Translations under genes and position numbers: made by a program
The notes under the pieces: generated by a model
The model's input: only the letters and a program-made list of their open reading frames with translations
What the model was told of the DNA's origin: nothing
Database searches by the model: none
Source of the DNA: Actinomyces glycerinitolerans
GTDB lineage: Bacteria; Actinomycetota; Actinomycetes; Actinomycetales; Actinomycetaceae
NCBI RefSeq assembly: GCF_900098745.1
Contig: NZ_FQTT01000001.1
Location: forward strand, 467,290-531,289
Direction of reading: 5' to 3'
DNA: 64,000 bases
Shown here: piece after piece, positions 1-8,611 of the stretch
Layout: each line of letters starts with the position of its first letter
Numbering within the stretch: the first letter of the stretch is position 1

Positions 1-1
1 C

Positions 2-634
2 GGCGGCGTATTCAATGAGCATGCCGCCCAAGTTGCCCAACTACGCTACCTAGCCTGCATTGGCATGAGAACCAGCGTGAATACCGGTGTGGGGTCCTTC
101 CTCCTCAACCCCGCCGACTGCGACACAGACGCCGCCCCCACAACCACCGCCCAAGCAGCGGACGGCACCATGGTGGCAATTACCGTCACCGCCACCGACG
201 TGTCCACCCTCCTAGCCGACGGGTCCGGTATCACCCGCCAACCCCCAGGCCCGGAAGTACTACTGACCAAAGACTTCATCGTCTACACCAACCCCGACAC
301 CCAAACCCTCACAACCACCATCGCCGGCACCGAGGTCACCATCCACGCCACCCCCACCACCTACACCTGGAACTGGGGCGACAACACCACCACAACCACC
401 ACCGACCCCGGAGCCCCCTGGCCAAACCAAACCGTCACCCACCAATACACCACCACCGCCCAAGGCGTAACCACCACCCTGACCACCACCTGGCAAGCCA
501 CCTACACCCCCACCGGCGGCACCACCACCCCCGTAGTCGGCACCATCACCACCACCAACACCACCACCGCCTACAACATCGTCCGCACCACCACCTACCT
601 CACCGACCAAGCCGAAACCCAACAAGGACACTAA
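2..634 (+). CDS. Thr-rich PKD-like protein, C-terminal part (5' end outside window)
   Basis: The frame is open from the left edge to a TAA at 632-634, so the visible 210 residues are probably the end of a longer protein. An ATG at 65 is possible, but nothing marks it as the start. Threonine is extremely frequent. A PKD-like signature (WNWGDN, about residues 102-107 counted from the ATG at 65) is followed by a predicted beta-rich stretch, as in PKD or cell-surface proteins of actinomycetes. There is no LPXTG motif or C-terminal membrane segment. Codons are richer in A than in the rest of the window (many ACC and ACA), hinting at different ancestry. The surface location is inferred from composition only. 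Confidence 0.55.
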   Translation, partial: GGVFNEHAAQVAQLRYLACIGMRTSVNTGVGSFLLNPADCDTDAAPTTTAQAADGTMVAITVTATDVSTLLADGSGITRQPPGPEVLLTKDFIVYTNPDTQTLTTTIAGTEVTIHATPTTYTWNWGDNTTTTTTDPGAPWPNQTVTHQYTTTAQGVTTTLTTTWQATYTPTGGTTTPVVGTITTTNTTTAYNIVRTTTYLTDQAETQQGH

Positions 635-689
635 ACAGGCTCTTCTCGTTTGTGGGCGTGGCGGTTCGGGCACTGGTTACAACGCCGGA

Positions 690-972
690 GGTCGTTCTCG
701 GGTGCGGGAGGTCGTCTTCGGGTCGGCGAGGTCGTACTCGGTGGGTGCCGGCCTGCCGAACACGACCTCTTCGTCCCCAAACCCTCCACATTCGGGAGGG
801 TTTCGGGCCGACGAGGACGTCTTGGCCGAACCCAGGATGTCCTCGGGCCGATGGGGACGTTCTCGGGCGAACCAGGACGTTCTCGGGCACACCGGGTCGT
901 CCTCGGGCCAAGGAGGACGTCTTCAGGCCAAGAAGGTCGTCTCTGGGGGCGGGGACGTTCTCGGGTTGGCGG
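690..972. repeat. degenerate 20-bp tandem repeat array with central hairpin
   Basis: Units close to GGWCGTYCTCGGGCNNANNA begin at 690, 710 and 730, then at 815, 835, 855, 875, 895, 915 and 935 with exact 20-bp spacing, and again at 953. Between the two blocks, 779-803 is a perfect 9-bp stem (AAACCCTCC and GGAGGGTTT) with a 7-nt loop. Just left of it (about 755-778) the unit motif appears in inverse orientation. A 20-bp period shifts the reading frame at every copy, so this is not protein-coding. There are no spacers of the kind a CRISPR array would have. Confidence 0.8.
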
Positions 973-1029
973 TGTTGGCGACCGCGGACGAATCGTTGGA
1001 GTCGTCGGAATCATGCGGATCCCGCAGGC

Positions 1030-1079
1030 GCGGGGCCCAGATGGATGGCTCCCCGCGCATCTGGGCGGGCGGGCCCCGC
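1030..1079. repeat. compound inverted repeat (stem-loop)
   Basis: GCGGGG at 1030-1035 pairs with CCCCGC at 1074-1079. CCCAGATG at 1036-1043 pairs with CATCTGGG at 1058-1065. The result is a long two-part stem with one asymmetric bulge. It lies between the 20-bp and 19-bp repeat arrays and is probably part of the same composite repeat. No T-run follows on either strand, so a terminator role is not supported. Confidence 0.55.
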
Positions 1080-1099
1080 AGGCGCAGGGGTGTGCCTAC

Positions 1100-1269
1100 T
1101 TGGACCGCTGTTCCCCGGTTGGACACCTGTTCCCCCGTTGGACCGCCGTAGCCGCCGGTTACAGCGGTCCAACGGGGCGTGGGCGGTCCAACGGGGCGTG
1201 GGCGGTCCAACGGGGCGTGGGCGGTCCAACGGGGCGTGGGCGGTCCAACGGGGCGTGGGCGGTCCAACG
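1100..1269. repeat. 19-bp repeat array around a palindromic core (locus 1)
   Basis: On the left, 19-bp units of the form TTGGACCGCTGTTCCCCGG start at 1100 and 1119. The core is a perfect 14-bp stem, CCCCGTTGGACCGC (1133-1146) with GCGGTCCAACGGGG (1164-1177), and a 17-nt loop. On the right, five identical units GCGGTCCAACGGGGCGTGG start at 1164, 1183, 1202, 1221 and 1240, plus a partial unit at 1259. Right-hand units are the inverse complement of the left-hand motif. The core, including the loop, recurs identically at 24653-24692. From 1270 to 1576 I see no gene, only GC- and CA-rich sequence. Confidence 0.9.
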
Positions 1270-1576
1270 CGCGAACCGTCGCACCCGATCCACCGCGCAC
1301 ATCCCAGCCAAGGCGCATTCCCACCCACCGCGTCACCCACCGCGCCGCCGTGCCCCGCACACCAACCACAACCCGGACAGTCGCCGCCCGTCAGCCCGCC
1401 ACACACCCAAACACGAAGAACCGCTAAACACACCGCCGGCGATCGCATTCGGCAGCCGCAGTCGGCGCACCACAGCCACCAGATCAGCACAGCCCTGGCG
1501 GCGCGCCGCGCCCCTCATACCCACCGATGCCGACTGCCTACCCCATCATCGCCGTGGGCGGCCCACTCGTGCCGCA

Positions 1577-1801
1577 CTACAGCCGGTCGTGCTTCTCGCA
1601 GAAGACATGGTTCCCCATGATCTTGAAGCCGTCGCGTTCGGCCGCGCGCAACGCGTCGTGCTCGGTGTAGCTCAAGGCGAGCACACGCTCAATCGCCGTG
1701 CCATCCGGGTCGTGGACCGTGTCGACCACCCGATGCGCGACCATGCGGTCGCACCCCTCGTGGTCACAACGGACGGCGATTGCCTCGCGACGAACGAACA
1801 T
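1577..1801 (-). CDS. small conserved-looking hypothetical protein, possible zinc-binding
   Basis: This encodes 74 residues from the ATG at 1801, preceded by a good ribosome binding site (AAAGGGGA five bases upstream). A longer frame reaching 1915 exists, but its extra residues look like non-coding GC-rich sequence. The protein carries a CDHEGC motif (about residues 12-17) and a terminal CEKH (about 68-71), which could make one zinc site. It contains no membrane segment or signal peptide. I do not recognise a family. Coding potential is supported by the ribosome binding site and by balanced, acidic and basic composition unlike the neighbouring repeats. Confidence 0.6.
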   Translation of the reverse strand: MFVRREAIAVRCDHEGCDRMVAHRVVDTVHDPDGTAIERVLALSYTEHDALRAAERDGFKIMGNHVFCEKHDRL

Positions 1802-2035
1802 GTGGTCCCCTTTCAGCGTCAGGACTGCTGATTGTCGAATCTGTTTTGCCTGTGCGAATCTGCTTCGCCAGCGTGCCCACCGCGGAGCATCGGCGCCCCG
1901 ATGTGAGCCACGCACGTATCATGCCTCACACTTCCGCGCCCGGTGGGGGCCCCGCCGCGCACGTGGCCCCCACCGCGCGCACGCGCCGCGCCCGCCCCGA
2001 CGGGGCGCAACGCGTTACGGCTACTGTTAGCGGCG

Positions 2036-2785
2036 ATGTCGCCCGTGATCACCTACGCCCTCCTGTTTCTCGCCGGAGTGGTTGCCGCCATCGTCGGCTA
2101 CCTAGTGGGAATGGCCTCGCTCGTCTCCTACCCGGCGATGCTCACCCTGGGCGTGCCGCCGGTGGTCGCCAACGCCTCCAACACCGTCAGCCTGATTCCC
2201 GGCGGCATCGGCTCACTGATTACCTCCTGGGACCGGCTCAAGCAGATCCGCTACTACCCGCTGCTTCCCCAGGCACTCATCGCCGTCGTCGGCGGGCTCG
2301 TGGGCGGCGCGCTGCTGCTGGTGGCCCCGCCCGGCGTATTCGAGGCGATCGTGCCCTGGCTGGTGCTGCTCGCAACCGCCCTGGTGGCGCTGAGCCCGCG
2401 GTTGCGGCGCGGCGCCACCAACTACCGACTGCCCGCGCCCGCGTTCCTGGCCCTGATGGCCGCCATCATGGTCTACAGCGGTTACTTCGGCGCCGGCGCG
2501 GGGGTGCTCTTCTTCGCCCTGTGCACCCTGGGCACGCCCATGAACACCCACGCGGCCGTGGTGATGAAGACGCCCATGACCACCCTGTCCAACTTCGCCG
2601 CCGCCGTGCTGTTCATCGTGCAGGGGCAGGTCGACTGGGGCGCCGCGATCACGGTAGGCCTGGGCTCCTTCGCCGGCGGCTACGTGGCCCCGCTGATTCA
2701 GCGGCTGATTCCCGAGCGGGTCATTCACGCCGCCGTGGTGGTCGGCGGTCTGGTCCTGACCGTCTGGCTGCTGCTCGGCTTCTGA
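2036..2785 (+). CDS. TSUP family membrane permease (TauE/SafE type)
   Basis: This is a 249-residue integral membrane protein with about eight hydrophobic segments. It has the two-fold pseudo-repeat of the TauE/SafE (DUF81) family: an N-terminal half with a small-residue-rich helix (GMASLVSYPAML) and a C-terminal half with GYFGAGAGVLFF. Characterised members export sulfite or other organosulfur and C2 anions; the substrate here cannot be read from sequence. The ATG at 2036 is chosen because the protein becomes hydrophobic right after it, while an upstream in-frame ATG at 1943 only adds an Arg/Pro-rich leader. The gene stands alone, convergent with the next gene. Confidence 0.85.
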   Translation: MSPVITYALLFLAGVVAAIVGYLVGMASLVSYPAMLTLGVPPVVANASNTVSLIPGGIGSLITSWDRLKQIRYYPLLPQALIAVVGGLVGGALLLVAPPGVFEAIVPWLVLLATALVALSPRLRRGATNYRLPAPAFLALMAAIMVYSGYFGAGAGVLFFALCTLGTPMNTHAAVVMKTPMTTLSNFAAAVLFIVQGQVDWGAAITVGLGSFAGGYVAPLIQRLIPERVIHAAVVVGGLVLTVWLLLGF

Positions 2786-2810
2786 TCCCGGCCCGACGAC
2801 GGCGCCCGGA

Positions 2811-3473
2811 CTAGACGCGCAGGCCCAGCCCCCGCATGCGGGTGGTCGCCCCCTGGGAGAGGGCCTCGTGCAGCGCCTCGCCGTCGGCACCCGACGCGGC
2901 CAGGTCCGGGGCGGTGGCCAACAGGCGCTTCATGGTGCCGATCTCCTCGCCCACCACGCGGCGTCCCCACAGCCCCAGGCGCGCCGCCAGCTGGGTGTCC
3001 TCGCCGATTGCCGGCACCAGTTGGGAGGAGGCGAAGGCCGCCAGTCGGTCGGCGTCGGTGTCCTCCGTCAGCTGATCGCGCAGGGGCGTCTCCACCGTCT
3101 CCGCCAACGCGACGACGAAGTCGCGCAACAGCCCGAAAGTCAGGTAGGTCTTGGTCAGTCGCTCATACCAGTCCAGGGGACGCAGCCGCTCATCGAAGTC
3201 GCCCAGCGCCCCGACGAAGGGCTCGGCCGCCGCGAGCACGTCGACGCCAGCGTCTGCCGCCGAGACCCGCAGCCGTTCGAAAGAAGCGACCGCCTCCCCG
3301 CTCATGCGCAGCAGCTCGGCGCGCAGTCCCATATCCGGGGCCTTGTCGGCGTCCTTGGCGTAGCGCGTACAGGCGATGGTCCGGGCGTAGGCGGCCAGGC
3401 CGACCACGGCAACCGTGTGCGGCGACGGCGACGCGGTCACGGTCCGGCTGGCAGGAAGGGCTGAGCTCGTCAT
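2811..3473 (-). CDS. ferritin-like fold protein
   Basis: This is a 220-residue, mostly helical protein resembling the actinobacterial ferritin-like fold proteins related to the tRNA-(ms2io6A)-hydroxylase (MiaE) superfamily. Glu/Asp-containing helices are visible (for example LLRMSGEAVASFERL), but I cannot place a complete di-iron EXXH pair, so a catalytic role is not shown. The start is the ATG at 3473, because residues upstream of it are hydrophilic and Trp/Cys-rich noise. An inverted repeat (3477-3494) sits right before the start. In actinobacteria this gene often neighbours the DEAD-box helicase gene, as it does here (divergent). Confidence 0.7.
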   Translation of the reverse strand: MTSSALPASRTVTASPSPHTVAVVGLAAYARTIACTRYAKDADKAPDMGLRAELLRMSGEAVASFERLRVSAADAGVDVLAAAEPFVGALGDFDERLRPLDWYERLTKTYLTFGLLRDFVVALAETVETPLRDQLTEDTDADRLAAFASSQLVPAIGEDTQLAARLGLWGRRVVGEEIGTMKRLLATAPDLAASGADGEALHEALSQGATTRMRGLGLRV

Positions 3474-3476
3474 GGT

Positions 3477-3494
3477 GTCAGGGTAGGCCCTGAC
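3477..3494. promoter_or_regulatory. perfect inverted repeat at the translation start of the ferritin-like gene
   Basis: GTCAGGG (3477-3483) and CCCTGAC (3488-3494) are separated by TAGG. The repeat ends three bases before the ATG at 3473 on the minus strand, covering the place of a ribosome binding site. It could be an operator or an mRNA hairpin limiting translation. No partner protein can be named. Confidence 0.35.
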
Positions 3495-3794
3495 GCCGTG
3501 CCAACCCCCGTGTTCGTCACAAGTGCTCGACGGCCAACGCGATCCATCTCTCTTATCGGTCACTCACGCATCCACGCCCGGTTGACTAGGCTGGACGCAG
3601 GTTGCCCGGTCGCCATGCCCATCGTCATGCCTCTCAGCCCCACCTGCCGTTACGGCAGCGTGCGTGGCGTCATTCGCGATCGGCTGCCGTATATGACCGC
3701 AGGCGCGGACTCCGCCGCACGCCGGCGCCTCGTCCGCGCCGCCTGAGCCCGGGGCCCACCCGGATTACATACAACCGAAAGCACATACCGCATC
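3495..3794. other. divergent intergenic region
   Basis: About 300 bases separate the minus-strand ferritin-like gene from the plus-strand helicase gene. It holds no convincing gene. A TTGACT at about 3581 could be a -35 element for the helicase, but no matching -10 is clear. The stretch just before the helicase start is A-rich (ATTACATACAACCGAAAGCA), unlike the surrounding GC-rich DNA, and is probably the promoter and leader. Confidence 0.4.
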
Positions 3795-5483
3795 GTGACC
3801 GAGCAGACCGCAACAACTGAATCGACCACCACTCCCGCCGCATCGACCGAGTCGCAGTCGCCCACCGCGACGACCCAGGCGCCCACCGCGCCGGCCGACA
3901 CCGCCTCCGGGATCATCTCCACCGCGCAGGCCCACGCCCCGGTGCTGGACGACGCCAAGCCCGACATCACCGATGCCGACTCCGAAACCGACCTGACCAC
4001 ACGTACCTTCGCCGACTTCGGCGTTGAGGACGAGATCTGCCAGGCCCTGGCGGACAAGGGCATCACCCACCCCTTCCCCATCCAGGCACTCACCCTGCCG
4101 ATCGCGCTGCGCGGCCAGGACATCATCGGCCAGGCCAAGACCGGCACCGGCAAGACCCTCGGCTTCGGCATCCCGCTGCTCATGGACACGCTCGGCCCCG
4201 GCGAGGAGGGCTGGGATGAGGACCCCGCCTCGGGTTCCCCGCAGGCACTGGTCATTCTGCCGACCCGCGAGCTGGCCAAGCAGGTGGCCGAGGAGCTGGC
4301 GGGCGCCGCCGCCAAGCGCACCGTGCGCATCGTCCAGGTGTACGGCGGGCGCGCCTACGAGCCGCAGATCGAGGCGATCGAGCAGGGAGCCGAGATCGTC
4401 GTCGGCACCCCCGGTCGCATCATCGACCTGATGGATCGTCGGGTCCTGGACCTGACCCACGTAACCACCGTGGTACTGGATGAGGCCGATGAGATGCTCG
4501 ACCTGGGCTTCCTGCCGGACGTGGAGAAGATCCTCTCGCGCACCCGCTCCGACCGCCACACCATGCTTTTCAGCGCCACCATGCCGGGCGCCGTCGTCGC
4601 CCTGGCCCGCCGCTACATGACCAAGCCGACCCACATTCGCGCCCAGGACCCGGGCGACGACTCCATGACGGTCAAGACCGTGCAGCAGGTCGTCTACCGC
4701 ACCCACGCGCTGAACAAGGTCGAGGTGCTCTCCCGCATCCTGCAGGCCACCGGCCGCGGCCGCACCATCATCTTCGCGCGCACCAAGCGCACCGCCGCCC
4801 GCGTGGCCGAGGACCTGTCTGCCCGCGGCTTCGCCACCGCGGCCCTGCACGGCGACCTGGGGCAGGGGGCCCGCGAGCAGGCGCTGCGCGCCTTCCGCAA
4901 GGGCAAGGTGGACGTGCTGGTGGCCACCGACGTGGCGGCACGCGGCATCGACGTCGACGACGTCACCCACGTCATCAACTACCAGTGCCCCGAGGACGAG
5001 AAGATCTACGTCCACCGCATCGGCCGCACCGGCCGGGCGGGCGGCTCGGGCACCGCGATCACCTTCGTCGACTGGGACGACGTCTCCCGCTGGCGTCTGA
5101 TCGCCAAGGCGCTCGGCCTGCCGATCGAGGAGCCGGTGGAGACGTACCACACCTCCGACCACCTCTACACGGACCTGAACATTCCCCGAGATGTCACCGG
5201 CAAGCTGCCGCGCAGCAAGCGGGTCCTGGCGGGGCTCGACGCCGAGCAGATCGAGGACCTGGGCGAGACCGGCCGGCACGCCCACGCCCGCGAGGAGCGC
5301 GGCGGTCGGGGGCGGGGCCGCGGCCGCGGACGGCGCAGCTCAAGCACCGGGCGCGACGGCGGTTCGCGGCGCAACGACTCGAGCACGGGTTCCCGCACGG
5401 GCCGCTCCGCATCCGCGCAGGACGACCGGCCGCGCCGCAAGCGCAACCGCCGCCGCACCCACGGCGGTCGCGCCGACGCCTGA
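3795..5483 (+). CDS. DEAD-box ATP-dependent RNA helicase
   Basis: This 562-residue helicase starts at a GTG (3795). The first 70 residues are a Thr/Ala-rich low-complexity leader. Next come the Q motif (FADFGVEDEICQALADKGITHPFPIQ), motif I AKTGTGKT (114-121), motif Ia PTRELAKQ, DEAD (VLDEADEMLDLGF, near 230), motif III SAT, and in the second RecA domain the motif VI HRIGRTGRAG. The last 80 residues are an Arg/Gly/Ser-rich basic tail that should bind RNA. Such enzymes unwind structured RNA in ribosome assembly and mRNA decay, particularly in the cold. It is monocistronic, and the next gene is convergent. Confidence 0.93.
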   Translation: MTEQTATTESTTTPAASTESQSPTATTQAPTAPADTASGIISTAQAHAPVLDDAKPDITDADSETDLTTRTFADFGVEDEICQALADKGITHPFPIQALTLPIALRGQDIIGQAKTGTGKTLGFGIPLLMDTLGPGEEGWDEDPASGSPQALVILPTRELAKQVAEELAGAAAKRTVRIVQVYGGRAYEPQIEAIEQGAEIVVGTPGRIIDLMDRRVLDLTHVTTVVLDEADEMLDLGFLPDVEKILSRTRSDRHTMLFSATMPGAVVALARRYMTKPTHIRAQDPGDDSMTVKTVQQVVYRTHALNKVEVLSRILQATGRGRTIIFARTKRTAARVAEDLSARGFATAALHGDLGQGAREQALRAFRKGKVDVLVATDVAARGIDVDDVTHVINYQCPEDEKIYVHRIGRTGRAGGSGTAITFVDWDDVSRWRLIAKALGLPIEEPVETYHTSDHLYTDLNIPRDVTGKLPRSKRVLAGLDAEQIEDLGETGRHAHAREERGGRGRGRGRGRRSSSTGRDGGSRRNDSSTGSRTGRSASAQDDRPRRKRNRRRTHGGRADA

Positions 5484-5608
5484 GGCCCATCGCGGCTTGG
5501 CGCTAATCGGCCGCCGGAGCCGGTCCGCACGACGCCGCGCCGCGCACCCACCGCACTACCGCACCCTGGCGCGCCGCGCACCTACCCGCGCGCGGCGCCC
5601 GGGTGCGC

Positions 5609-6244
5609 TCAGGCACCGGTGACCGCGCCGATGTAGGCAATCACGCCGTCGGCCATCATCTGCACCGCGATCGCGGCCAACAACAACCCGAAGATGCGGG
5701 TGAGCACCTGAATCGCGGACTCCCCCAGCAACCGGTGCAGGCCCACGGAGAACCGCAGGACCACCCAGATGACCAGGTGCGTGACCACGATCGCGGCGGT
5801 CACGCTCACCCAGCCGACCACCGGCCCGGACGCCGACTCCACCGCCACCATGGTGGCCACGATCGCGCCCGGCCCGGCCAGCAGGGGCGTGCCCAGGGGG
5901 ACGAGTGCGGCGTTGGTGGCCACCGAGTCCGGGTCGGGGTGCTCATCGGTCTTGTCGGTGAGCAGCTCGAGCGCCACCAGCAGCAGCAACAGCCCGCCGG
6001 AGATCTGCAGCGCCGGCACGGTGATGCCCAAGAACCGCAGAATGTAGCGGCCGAAAATCGCGAACACGAGAATCACCGCGAAGGACACCAGGGTGGCCTG
6101 GCGGGCCGAGCGGGTGCGCTCGGCGTCGGTCTGCCGGCTGGTCAGCGACAGAAAGATGGGAATGGCGCCCAACGGGTCCTGAATGACCAGGATCGTGGTG
6201 AGCGCGGTGGCGAAGAGCGTGAGGTCGAAGATGTTTGCGAGCAT
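5609..6244 (-). CDS. MarC family integral membrane protein
   Basis: This 211-residue protein has six hydrophobic segments. Two family hallmarks are visible: ILVIQDPLGAIPIFLSLT near the N-terminus and the repeat-like NAALVPLGTPLLAGPGAIVATM in the middle. It belongs to the MarC/UPF0056 family, once linked to multiple antibiotic resistance; its transport function is unknown. The ATG at 6244 gives a protein of normal family length. The ribosome binding site is weak. It is a single gene, convergent with the helicase gene. Confidence 0.88.
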   Translation of the reverse strand: MLANIFDLTLFATALTTILVIQDPLGAIPIFLSLTSRQTDAERTRSARQATLVSFAVILVFAIFGRYILRFLGITVPALQISGGLLLLLVALELLTDKTDEHPDPDSVATNAALVPLGTPLLAGPGAIVATMVAVESASGPVVGWVSVTAAIVVTHLVIWVVLRFSVGLHRLLGESAIQVLTRIFGLLLAAIAVQMMADGVIAYIGAVTGA

Positions 6245-6385
6245 GACTGGGGCGGAGGGAGCGGAACGTTTTGATTGGGCTTGACGATTGGGCGTCCGGA
6301 CATCCGGGCGGCCCGGCGGATCTTTGGCTGGACGGCTTCCCTGCCGGGCGGCCTGCCGCCCGGGGCGACGGCGACCGGCACCCGG

Positions 6386-7231
6386 TCAGGGCGTGATCAG
6401 CGGGAGCGCACCCTCGGCGACGATCTGCTCCAACAGTGCCGGCGGCATGAGGTTCTCCCCGAGCCGGTTCGGCTTGCCGTCGCCGTGGTAGTCGGAGGCG
6501 CCGGATGTGCCGACCCCAAGCTCCCGTGCCAGCGCACGGGCCTGCTCCCGCTGGGCGGGATCGTGGTCGCGGTGGTCGACCTCAAGCGCGGCCAGGCCGG
6601 CCTCGGCCATCCGCGCAAAGGTCGCATCCGGCACCAGGCGCCGCTGGCGGTTGGCGGCGCGCGGGTGCGCCGCCACCGGCACTCCCCCGGCCGCGCGCAC
6701 GAGCCGGCAGGCCTCAACCGGGTCCAGGGCCCAGTAGTGCACGTAGTACGGGCTGGAGGTCGCCAAGGGCCCGGCGAAGGCGGCGGACCGGTTGGGGAAG
6801 ACCCCGGCGGCCACGAGCGCGTCGGCAATGTGCGGACGGCCGATCGTGACGGCGTCGGAGGACTGGGCGAGCACGTCCTCCCAGGTGATGGGGTAGTCCA
6901 CCGCCAGGCGCTCGACCATGTACCGGGTCCGGTTGGAGCGCGACTGGCGGGCGGCGGTCAGCGCATCCGCGAGCGGGCCGTAGTCGGGGTCGAACAGGTA
7001 GGCCAGCAGGTGCAGGGTCACGCCGTCGACGGAGCAGGAGATCTCCGTGCCACGCAGCAGGGTCACGCCCGTGCGAGGCACCGCCGCGGCCGCCTCGGCC
7101 CACCCCTCGGTCGTGTCGTGGTCGGTCAGGCCGACGACGTCGAGACCCTCACGGGCGGCGGCGGCCATGAGCGCGGCGGGAGTGTCCGTGCCGTCCGAGT
7201 AGGAGGAGTGAGTGTGGGGGTCGATGCGCAC
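6386..7231 (-). CDS. PHP domain phosphoesterase
   Basis: This encodes 281 residues. The N-terminal DPHTHSSYSDG and LTDHDT motifs are the metal-binding signatures of PHP domains. Later His and Asp ligands are visible in AAHPRA and ASDYHGDGK. Related actinobacterial proteins include RNase AM/TrpH-like 3',5'-nucleotide phosphatases (5'-3' exoribonuclease YciV family), which is the likeliest activity. The GTG at 7231 is chosen because it puts the HTH metal motif at residues 5-7, as in the family; further upstream the frame continues antisense to the next gene and is not credible. It is divergent from the oxidoreductase gene. Confidence 0.85.
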   Translation of the reverse strand: MRIDPHTHSSYSDGTDTPAALMAAAAREGLDVVGLTDHDTTEGWAEAAAAVPRTGVTLLRGTEISCSVDGVTLHLLAYLFDPDYGPLADALTAARQSRSNRTRYMVERLAVDYPITWEDVLAQSSDAVTIGRPHIADALVAAGVFPNRSAAFAGPLATSSPYYVHYWALDPVEACRLVRAAGGVPVAAHPRAANRQRRLVPDATFARMAEAGLAALEVDHRDHDPAQREQARALARELGVGTSGASDYHGDGKPNRLGENLMPPALLEQIVAEGALPLITP

Positions 7232-7387
7232 CCGCCAAGTGTACGAATACGGGCTGGGCCCCTGCCGCTCGGATCCTCGGACGCAGCGGGCCGGGCCGCG
7301 GTCATGCCGCGTACCGCCGGTGGCCGGGGCCGCACCGCGCGAAACCACCCCCTGACTGTGACGCCGGTTACTTGCTAGCGTGAAGCC

Positions 7388-8551
7388 ATGAGCACCGCCG
7401 CCGCATCCGACTCGCCCGCCCAATCCGGCCCCGCCTCCGCACCGACCGCCCCGATCCGCTTCGGCATGATCGGTGCCGGCTTCATCGCCCGCTGGTTCGT
7501 GGAGGCGGCCCGCACGGTTCCCGACGCCGAGGTCGTCGCCGTCACCTCCGCGCACCCGGAGCGGGCGGCCGCCTTCGCCGCCGAGCACGCCATACCCGCC
7601 GCCTTCGCATCGCTGGAGGAGATGCTCGCCGCCCGCGACGCCGACGGCGACCCCCTGGTGGACGTCGTCTACGTCGGGTCCCCCAACCTGCTGCATCCCG
7701 AGCACGCGCTCGCTGCCCTCGAGGCCGGCCGGCACGTGCTGGTGGAGAAGCCCTTCGCCCCCACGCCCGCCCAGGCGCGGGCCATGGTGGCGGCCGCCCG
7801 GCGCAATGATCGGCTGCTCATGGAGGGGTGGTTGCCCGCCTTCGAGCCGGGCACGGCGGTGCTGCGTGAGAACCTGCGGCGGCTGGGTCCGATCCGGCGC
7901 GCGCTGCTGGTCAAGGAGCAGTACTCCTCCCGCATGGACGCCTACCGGGACGGGGCTTTGCCGCCGGCCTTCAACCCGGCCATGGCGGGCGGTTCTCTCA
8001 TGGACCTGGGCGTGTACCCGATCAGCTTGGCGATCCACCTGTTCGGGGCGCCCACGCGGGTGACCGCCGCCGGGGTGCTGCTGGACTCGGGCGCGGACGC
8101 CCTGGGCACGGTCGTGCTCGACTACGCCGGCACCGACACCGCCCGCCAGGTCCAGCCCGCCGGCTTCGAGGTGGTGTGCCTGCACTCCAAGACCTCCCCC
8201 GCCGGCACCGGCTCCGCGATCGCCGGCGACCACGCGGTGCTGACCCTGGACGACTGCCAGTGGCCCCAGCAAATCGCCCTACGCGGCCCCGCGGTGGGCA
8301 CAGCCGGCGCCGGCAGCGCGGCCGGCGCGGACCGGATCAAAGCGGCCGCCGGCGCCGACGCCGTCCAGGACCTGTCGGTTCAGCGCAGCGGGCCGGTACT
8401 CGCCTACGAACTGGAGACCTTCTGCCGCCTGGTGCGCTCCGGGGCACGCGAGTCGGAACTGCACCCGCTGGCCAACTCGGTGGCCGCCGTCGAGGTGCTC
8501 TACGAGGCGCGCCGACAGGTGGGAGTGCGGTTCCCGGGCGACCCCGACTGA
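7388..8551 (+). CDS. Gfo/Idh/MocA family NAD(P)-dependent oxidoreductase
   Basis: This 387-residue protein has an N-terminal Rossmann fold (FGMIGAGFIARWFVEAA, about residues 24-40) and the family motif LVEKPFAPTPAQA (about 121-133) with its conserved EKP lysine. A C-terminal alpha/beta domain follows. The first 20 residues are an Ala/Ser/Pro leader. Members oxidise or reduce sugars, inositols and related polyols. Nothing in this sequence fixes the substrate and no sugar operon is adjacent. An insert around residues 300-325 (Gly/Ala-rich) looks non-conserved. Confidence 0.87.
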   Translation: MSTAAASDSPAQSGPASAPTAPIRFGMIGAGFIARWFVEAARTVPDAEVVAVTSAHPERAAAFAAEHAIPAAFASLEEMLAARDADGDPLVDVVYVGSPNLLHPEHALAALEAGRHVLVEKPFAPTPAQARAMVAAARRNDRLLMEGWLPAFEPGTAVLRENLRRLGPIRRALLVKEQYSSRMDAYRDGALPPAFNPAMAGGSLMDLGVYPISLAIHLFGAPTRVTAAGVLLDSGADALGTVVLDYAGTDTARQVQPAGFEVVCLHSKTSPAGTGSAIAGDHAVLTLDDCQWPQQIALRGPAVGTAGAGSAAGADRIKAAAGADAVQDLSVQRSGPVLAYELETFCRLVRSGARESELHPLANSVAAVEVLYEARRQVGVRFPGDPD

Positions 8552-8611
8552 CGCCACCCGGCGGCTTCGGCCGGTGCACTCCCCGATCGGCGAGCGTGCC
8601 ACTATGGGGCC

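Noticed and set aside
690..972. Possible CRISPR array because of regular short repeats
   Set aside because: The period is only 20 bp with about half of each unit conserved, leaving no room for spacers, and no cas genes are present.
1100..1269. Possible CRISPR or VNTR-coding region
   Set aside because: Units are contiguous and identical without spacers; 19 bp is not a multiple of three and reading frames across it give only Arg/Gly/Pro-rich strings on both strands.
650..1831. Long plus-strand frames across the repeat region
   Set aside because: They change with every repeat unit, have no ribosome binding site and encode Arg/Gly/Pro-rich low-complexity sequence.
6386..8272. A 628-residue minus-strand frame including the PHP protein
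   Set aside because: Everything upstream of 7231 is antisense to the Gfo/Idh/MocA gene; only the part from the GTG at 7231 matches a protein family.
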